64,000 nt of DNA, from NCBI GenBank assembly GCA_039591075.1, contig JBDHEI010000030.1, forward strand, positions 28,278 to 92,277. Direction: 5' to 3'. The notes beneath the pieces are model-generated. The model saw nothing but the letters and a program-made list of their open reading frames with translations, was not told the DNA's origin and searched no databases. The position numbers and the translations under genes are program-made. Positions 58,580 to 64,000 of the stretch are shown one piece after another. Positions within the stretch are counted from its first letter, which is position 1, and every line of letters starts with the position of its first letter. This DNA comes from JAOTVV01 sp039591075. GTDB taxonomy: Bacteria > Gemmatimonadota > Gemmatimonadetes > Gemmatimonadales > GWC2-71-9.

Positions 58580-61313
58580 TCAAGTCTTCTTGGCGAGCGC
58601 CCGCAACACGTAGGGGAGGATGCCGCCGTGCCGGTAGTACTCCACCTCGACAGCGGTATCCAACCGAGCCAGCACGTCGAACTCGATGGCCGATCCGTCC
58701 TCTCGTGTCGCCGCAACCCGCACGGTCCCGCTGGGCGTCACGTCGGGGCCCGCCACACCGGACAGCGCGTAGACCTCCCTGCCGTTCAGGTTGAGGGAAG
58801 CAGCACTCTCCCCATCGCGGAACTGCAGCGGGAGCACCCCCATGCCGATGAGGTTGCTCCGGTGGATGCGCTCGTAGCTCTCGGCGATGACGGCCCTGAC
58901 GCCGAGGAGCGCAGTGCCCTTCGCCGCCCAATCTCGGGAGCTCCCTGATCCGTATTCCTTGCCGCCAAGGACGAGGAGCGGCGTTCCCGCCTCCCGGTAC
59001 CGCATGGCCGCGTCGTAAATGCTGGTAATCTCCCCGGTGGGCAGATGCTCGGTCCAGTTCCCTTCCATGCCTTCCGCCGTCGTGATTGCCCCGGCGCGAT
59101 CCGAACGTATTGAAGTCGACGGGCTTTACCCCACGACCCATGAGCCACGTGCCGGCTGGGCTGTCTTTGGGGATCGCACCGGCGGGAGAGATGTGGTCGG
59201 TCGTCACGGAATCCCCGAGCCACGCCAGCACCCGCGCGCCCGTAACATCGTGGATCGGCGCTGGCTGCATCGTCATCCCGTCGAAGAACGGCGGGTCGGC
59301 GATGTACGTGGACTGTGAATCCCACGCGAATCGTCCACCGGCTGCCTCCGGCACCGGAATGGCCTGCCACTGCGCGTCGCCGTCGAACACGCTGGCATAT
59401 TCCTTTTCGAACATCGCGGGCGTGACGGCCCGCTCGACGGCCTGCTTCACCTCTCGCGGCGTTGGCCAGATATCGCGCAGGTAGACCGGCTGACCCTCTG
59501 ATCCGGTCCCCAGCGGCTCCTGGGTCAGGTCGATGTCGATCCGGCCGGCAAGCGCGTACGCCACGACGAGCATGGGCGAGGCGAGGTAGCTGGCCCGGAC
59601 GAGGGGGTGGATTCTCGCTTCGAAGTTGCGGTTGCCCGACAGGACGGCTGCGCAAACCAGCCCATGCTGCGAGATCGCCTGAGCGATGGGTTCGGCCAGC
59701 GGTCCGCTATTGCCGATGCACGTGGTACAGCCATAGCCGACGAGGTGGAAACCGAGGGTCTCCAGGGGCGCGGTCAGTCCGGAGGCGTCGAGGTAGTCGG
59801 TGACGACCTTCGATCCCGGGGCGAGGCTCGTTTTGACCCACGGTTTCCGTCCCAGTCCGAGTTTCACGGCTTTTTGCGCCACGAGCCCGGCACCGATCAT
59901 GACGGAGGGGTTGGACGTGTTGGTGCAGCTCGTGATCGCGGCGATCACCACCGAGCCGTCGTGAAGGTCGAATCGGCTCCCCTCATATTCGACGTCCGCG
60001 GCGAACATGATCTCCGTCCCGGCGGCCGTGGCGACGGCCGGTGACTGGCCGCCCTCCCCGGACCAACGCGCACCTTCGCGCGGCGGCACCTCTCTGACTG
60101 CTCCGGCCGGTACGAGATTTGGCAGCACTTGCCGGAAGGTCGCTTTGACGTCGCCGAGCTTGACCCGGTCTTGCGGCCGCCTGGGTCCGGCGAGTGACGG
60201 CTCGACGGTCCCCAGATCGAGCTCGAGTATCGCCGAGTACTCGGGATCCGGTGTCGCTGGCGTATGGAACAGGTGCTGTGCCTTGCAGTACCGCTCAACA
60301 CGGGCAACCAGGTGTGCCGGGCGTCCGGTCCGCTCGAGGTACCGGAGCGTTTCGGCATCTACCGGGAAATATCCGATCGTGGCGCCGTACTCCGGCGACA
60401 TGTTGGCGAGGGTGGCCCGGTCGGCCAATCCCAACGTCGAGAGTCCCGGGCCGAAGTACTCCACGAACCGACCGACAACCCCGAATTTCCGCAACATCTG
60501 CGTCACGGTGAGCACGAGATCGGTCGCGGTGGCGCCCTCCGGCAGCTGCCCGAACAGCTTCATGCCGACCACTTCGGGGAGCTGCATGAAGTACGGCTGG
60601 CCGAGCATCACCGCCTCTGCTTCGATGCCGCCAACTCCCCAACCCACCACGCCGAGCCCATTGATCATGGTCGTGTGTGAGTCGGTTCCGACGAGCGTGT
60701 CGGGGAAGGCCACTGCCGTGCCGTTCTGCGTGACGCTCCGCACGACGCTCGCGAGGTACTCCAAGTTGACCTGGTGGACGATGCCGGTTCCCGGCGGGAC
60801 CACCCTGAAGTCGTGGAATGCCTGTTGCGCCCAGCGAAGGAGCTGGTAGCGCTCGCTGTTGCGCTCCATTTCGCGCTCGACGTTGAGCCGAAATGCCGTC
60901 GGTGCGCCGAAGAAGTCCACCTGCACCGAGTGGTCGATCACCAGATCGGTCTGTACCAACGGGTTGATCAGATCAGGGTCGCCGCCCAGCGCCGCGATGG
61001 CGTCACGCATCGCGGCCAGATCGACCACCGCCGGAACCCCGGTGAAGTCCTGCAAGACCACTCGGCCGGGCATGAAGGGGACTTCAACCGACCGATCCGG
61101 TTCCGGACGCCACCCGGCGACGGCCTCGACATGCTCCTCTCCAACGATGCCGTTGCCCGCGTGGCGCAGAACGTTTTCCAGCAGCACGCGGATCGAGAAG
61201 GGCAGGCGATCCAGCTCCGCCAGCCCCCGATCGGCGACGGCTCCGAGCCGGTAGTAGGTGAGCGTCCCTTCGGGGACGTCGAGGGTCGATCGGGCGCCAT
61301 ATGGATTCGTCAT
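58580..61313 (-). pseudogene. acnA: aconitate hydratase AcnA, broken by an internal deletion/frameshift
   Basis: AcnA interconverts citrate and isocitrate in the TCA cycle. The first about 740 codons (ATG at 61313) are sound: LVGTDSHTTMINGLGVVGWG, the cluster ligands in ITSCTNTSNP and YGCTTCIGNSGPL, and FNTFGSRRGNH near 59082. The usual continuation EVMMRGTFANIR is missing; about 50 bases are lost and the frame changes at about 59075-59081. The correct frame resumes at TAEGMEGNWTEHLPTGE and runs through KEYGSGSSRDWAAKG and SYERIHRSNLIGMG to the stop at 58580. As it stands the gene would make a chain with a wrong 190-residue end. A sequencing or assembly error is a serious alternative; see findings. 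Confidence 0.8.
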
Positions 61314-61438
61314 GTCGAGCTATCGGATTGGAGTTCGCAATGGAGGAGTCACTAACAGTAACACGGGTGACTGCGATGGTGGGAGCGCACGTCGGCCGAC
61401 GGACCGGTTGGCAAAAGGCGGGCGAGCGGGAAAGAAAA

Positions 61439-61476
61439 GGCGGCCCCAGCGCCGAACTTCCGACATCGGGGCCGCC
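61439..61476 (-). terminator. intrinsic terminator upstream of acnA
   Basis: On the minus strand GGCGGCCCC (61476-61468) pairs with GGGGCCGCC (61447-61439) and is followed by TTTTCTTT, a proper intrinsic terminator. No minus-strand gene ends here; acnA starts 126 bases further on. It would end a small RNA or act as an attenuator in the acnA leader. Confidence 0.5.
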
Positions 61477-61794
61477 GAGCGGACGGAGATCCGCTATCTA
61501 CCCGTAGTCCCTGAGCGTCCAACCCGTGTCCCGTTTGCCCAGAAGCTGCGGGTCAGCGGCTCGCGGCGCGTTCAGACGCTTCATCCGCTGCGAAGCGCCT
61601 GTTGCCATGAGCCCCGAGAGGTCCCCACACCACCGCACCGTTGGACACAGGCCCCCCTCGAACGCACTGTGAACATGCTGCGGCGTGGCTGAAGGGACGA
61701 TGAATTGAGCGTGAAACTGGCGGACCTCGCGTGCCGCGCGCAGGCTGCTATCTTTTCAGTCGCCGCTCGCCTGTATCCCGGGAGATCCACCTTC
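61477..61794. other. intergenic region with possible leader or small RNA, no gene seen
   Basis: This 318-base gap lies between the terminator and the transketolase start. On the minus strand CCTGTGTCCAAC (from about 61650) and GTTGGAC (near 61520) could pair at long range, suggesting a structured RNA ending at 61439. I tested it by eye against 6S RNA, tmRNA, SRP RNA and RNase P RNA and found no match to their conserved cores. No open frame with coding character is present. Confidence 0.3.
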
Positions 61795-63819
61795 ATGAGC
61801 GACTCCACCGTCGCCGTTCAAACCACGTTGGATCAGGTCTGCATCAATACCGTCAGGACGCTCGCCATGGACGCCGTGGAACGGGCCAAGTCGGGGCATC
61901 CGGGCACGCCGATGGCGCTGGCACCGCTCGGTTACGTGCTCTGGACCCGGCACCTCCGCCACAGCCCGGCCAGTCCGACCTGGCCCGGCCGCGACCGGTT
62001 CGTCCTTAGTTGCGGGCACGCGTCGATGCTGCTCTACAGCCTACTGCATCTAAGCGGTTACGACCTGTCCCTGGACGACCTCATGGCCTTCCGCCAGTGG
62101 GAGAGCCGTACGCCGGGACATCCGGAATATGGAATGACGCCTGGGGTGGAGACCACGACGGGACCGCTGGGGCAGGGGTTCGGCAACGCCGTGGGAATGG
62201 CGCTCGCCGCCGCGCACCTTGGGGCGATCTTCAATCGCCCGGGGCACCGCGTAGTGGACCATCGCGTCTACGTGCTGCTCAGTGACGGGGATCTCATGGA
62301 GGGGATTTCCCACGAGGTGGCCTCACTGGCGGGGCATCTGAGGCTTGGGAACCTCGTGGCGCTGTTCGACGACAATGGAATCACGATCGACGGACCGACC
62401 TCTCTCTCGTGCAGCGACGACGTGGCCCGCCGCTTCGACGCCTATGGGTGGCACGTCCAGCGGGTGGCCGACGGGAACGATCTCGATGCCATCGATCGGG
62501 CGCTCGACGCTGCCAAGGCAGAGCAAGGACGTCCTTCCCTCATCATCGTGCGGACACACATCGGTTACGGCAGTCCCAACAAGCAGGATACCGCAGCGGC
62601 GCACGGCGCACCGCTCGGCGAGGAGGAGGTCCGGCTCGCAAAGCGGCGGCTTGGATGGCCATACGACGAGCCGTTCACGGTTCCAGCCGAGGCTCTCGCG
62701 GAGTGGCGGCGTTGCGTGCCTCGCGGCCAGTCGCTCCAAGCTGAGTGGGATGCAGCCGTGGTTGCCTACGCAGAGGTGGAGCCGGAGGAGGCGGCGGAGT
62801 TCCGGCGCCGGCTCCAGGGCCGGCTGCCAGAGGGTTGGGAGCGGACGCTGCCCACGTTCACCGTGTCGGATGGACCGATGGCCACCCGTGCGGCGTCGGG
62901 AAAAGTGCTGAACGCGGTGGCGTCGGTCATTCCGGAGCTGCTTGGGGGGTCGGCCGATCTCGCGGGATCGAACAACACGATCATCAAGGACGCTGCTGAT
63001 CTGGGTCCGAATCGTCTCGGTGGCCGAAACATGTACTTCGGCATCCGCGAGCACGGCATGGCATCCGTCATGAACGGCATGGCGTTGCACGGGGGCATCA
63101 TTCCGTACGGCGGCACGTTTCTCGTGTTCTCCGACTACATGCGCCCGGCCATCCGGCTTGCCGCCATGATGGGCCTCGAGGTGATCTACGTGTTCACCCA
63201 CGATTCGATCGGGCTCGGTGAAGATGGACCGACCCATCAGCCGGTCGAGACGCTCACGGCGCTCCGCGCGATCCCCAACCTGACCGTGATCCGCCCCGGT
63301 GATGCGGCCGAAACCGTCCAGGCATGGCGGGTCGCGCTTAACTGTAACGGCCCGGTCGCCCTGGTGCTGACCCGACAAAGGGTCCCCACCCTCGATCGCA
63401 CCATTCTGGCCGACGCCGAGGGGCTGGTTCGAGGCGCGTACGTGCTGGCCGATCCGGAGGATGGTCCTCCGGAGGTCATCCTGCTCGCCAGCGGTTCCGA
63501 GCTGGCGCTCGTCGTCGATGCCGGTCGACGCCTGTCTCCGATGGGGGTTCGCGCCCGCGTGGTCAGTGTCCCGAGCCTGGAGCTATTCCGCGCACAACCG
63601 GAGGAGTATCGCCGTGAGGTGCTTCCGCCGACCGTGCCGGCGCGCCTCGCGGTCGAAGCGGCGGACATGACGCCGTGGCATCCGTGGGTGGGCGATGGCG
63701 GCGACGTGCTCGGGATGGGGTCCTTCGGCAGCTCGGCACCTTACCAGCGACTGTTTGCGGAATTCGGACTCACGCCGGAACGCGTGGTCGACCGAGTGCG
63801 TCGCCTCCTCGGCAAATGA
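61795..63819 (+). CDS. tkt: transketolase
   Basis: This thiamine-diphosphate enzyme moves two-carbon units between sugar phosphates in the pentose-phosphate and Calvin pathways. The 674-residue length is typical. ERAKSGHPGTPMALAPLGYV, GHASMLLYSLLHLSGYDLS, TTGPLGQGFGNAVGMALA and LSDGDLMEGISHEVASLAGH (with the GDG...N metal site) form the N-terminal domain. GAPLGEEEV, GGSADLAGSNNTIIK, YFGIREHGMASVMNGMALHG and FTHDSIGLGEDGPTHQPVE form the others. ATG at 61795 follows GGGAGATCC. It overlaps the next gene by four bases (ATGA), so it is linked to glucose-6-phosphate isomerase. Confidence 0.95.
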   Translation: MSDSTVAVQTTLDQVCINTVRTLAMDAVERAKSGHPGTPMALAPLGYVLWTRHLRHSPASPTWPGRDRFVLSCGHASMLLYSLLHLSGYDLSLDDLMAFRQWESRTPGHPEYGMTPGVETTTGPLGQGFGNAVGMALAAAHLGAIFNRPGHRVVDHRVYVLLSDGDLMEGISHEVASLAGHLRLGNLVALFDDNGITIDGPTSLSCSDDVARRFDAYGWHVQRVADGNDLDAIDRALDAAKAEQGRPSLIIVRTHIGYGSPNKQDTAAAHGAPLGEEEVRLAKRRLGWPYDEPFTVPAEALAEWRRCVPRGQSLQAEWDAAVVAYAEVEPEEAAEFRRRLQGRLPEGWERTLPTFTVSDGPMATRAASGKVLNAVASVIPELLGGSADLAGSNNTIIKDAADLGPNRLGGRNMYFGIREHGMASVMNGMALHGGIIPYGGTFLVFSDYMRPAIRLAAMMGLEVIYVFTHDSIGLGEDGPTHQPVETLTALRAIPNLTVIRPGDAAETVQAWRVALNCNGPVALVLTRQRVPTLDRTILADAEGLVRGAYVLADPEDGPPEVILLASGSELALVVDAGRRLSPMGVRARVVSVPSLELFRAQPEEYRREVLPPTVPARLAVEAADMTPWHPWVGDGGDVLGMGSFGSSAPYQRLFAEFGLTPERVVDRVRRLLGK

Positions 63820-64000
63820 CCCCCGTCGCCCAGCTCCAGTCAGCCGTGCGAGCTCGGCTGGCCCGCCTCGATGCGGAGCGCGTACTCCCACGACTCTGGG
63901 AGGCGGACCCAGCTGTATGGCGGGGTGGTCCAGGCACCCCTGAGCTCGCCGACCGACTGGGGTGGCTCACTGTAGCATCCCGGGTGGCAGGAGAGCTTGG
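63816..64000 (+). CDS. glucose-6-phosphate isomerase-like protein, N-terminal part
   Basis: The first 61 codons run off the window. RLWEADPAVWRGG and ELADRLGWLTVASRV resemble the start of the glucose-6-phosphate isomerase part found in some bacterial isomerases and transaldolase-isomerase fusions. It overlaps the transketolase stop (ATGA), which supports a sugar-phosphate enzyme. Full identity needs the sequence beyond the window. Confidence 0.45.
   Translation, partial: MTPVAQLQSAVRARLARLDAERVLPRLWEADPAVWRGGPGTPELADRLGWLTVASRVAGEL

Noticed and set aside
59070..59095. Programmed frameshift in acnA
   Set aside because: A slippery site would not explain the loss of about 17 conserved codons; a deletion or assembly error fits better.
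1..64000. CRISPR arrays, rRNA genes, insertion sequences
   Set aside because: No regularly spaced direct repeats, no rRNA-like sequence and no transposase or integrase motif were seen.

Overview
The window is about 65% GC, tightly packed and free of transposases, rRNA genes, CRISPR arrays or convincing tRNA genes. Several protein types are ones I associate with Gemmatimonadota or a related high-GC Gram-negative lineage: a gluzincin/TolB/Omp85 outer-membrane fusion, a HEGH-type zinc metalloprotease, many small secreted or lipoprotein genes, and a receiver/PEP-binding chimera. The phylum is an inference; no marker gene here proves it.

Layout. 1-8.3 kb: a partial DUF427 gene and a photolyase-like remnant behind a good promoter, a DUF1499 protein, a secreted zinc metalloprotease, a fasciclin lipoprotein with two promoters, RmuC and glutamate dehydrogenase. 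8.3-16.7 kb: a 1008-residue receiver/PEP-binding chimera, SDR-type threonine dehydrogenase, a 2-oxoacid:ferredoxin oxidoreductase made of two fused polypeptides, a remnant of an ADP-forming acyl-CoA synthetase, and a YpdA-like flavoprotein. 16.8-28.7 kb: a tight nine-gene plus-strand run (saccharopine-dehydrogenase-like protein, cyclic-2,3-diphosphoglycerate-synthetase-like P-loop protein, PPi-type phosphofructokinase, degenerate HD protein, MmgE/PrpD, homoaconitase-like aconitase, isocitrate-dehydrogenase-family enzyme, CitD-CitE fusion, CitF). 28.9-31.7 kb: an archaeal-type HMG-CoA synthase/thiolase/DUF35 set plus a 58-residue protein. 31.8-36.6 kb: GMC oxidoreductase, DUF4139 and DUF819 proteins. 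36.6-46.6 kb: a minus-strand block with cardiolipin synthase, threonine dehydratase-like enzyme, four envelope proteins and the Omp85 fusion. 46.7-53.8 kb: AlkD-like protein, OsmC, DUF971, membrane proteins, MoaA and a collagen-like lipoprotein. 54-56.8 kb: the three-gene proton-translocating transhydrogenase. 56.9-64 kb: ArfB, patatin, a broken AcnA-type aconitase, transketolase and the start of glucose-6-phosphate isomerase.

How it fits together. The strongest theme is central carbon flow. Citrate lyase, an intact aconitase, an isocitrate-dehydrogenase-family enzyme and a ferredoxin-linked 2-oxoacid oxidoreductase could together run the citrate-to-2-oxoglutarate segment in the reductive direction, or cleave a related tricarboxylate. 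The reversible PPi-type phosphofructokinase, transhydrogenase, transketolase and isomerase would link this to sugar phosphates and NADPH. The canonical AcnA gene in the same window carries an internal deletion and frameshift, so the operon aconitase may carry the activity. The HMG-CoA set would draw on acetyl-CoA. The substrate of the citrate-lyase module is not settled by sequence alone.
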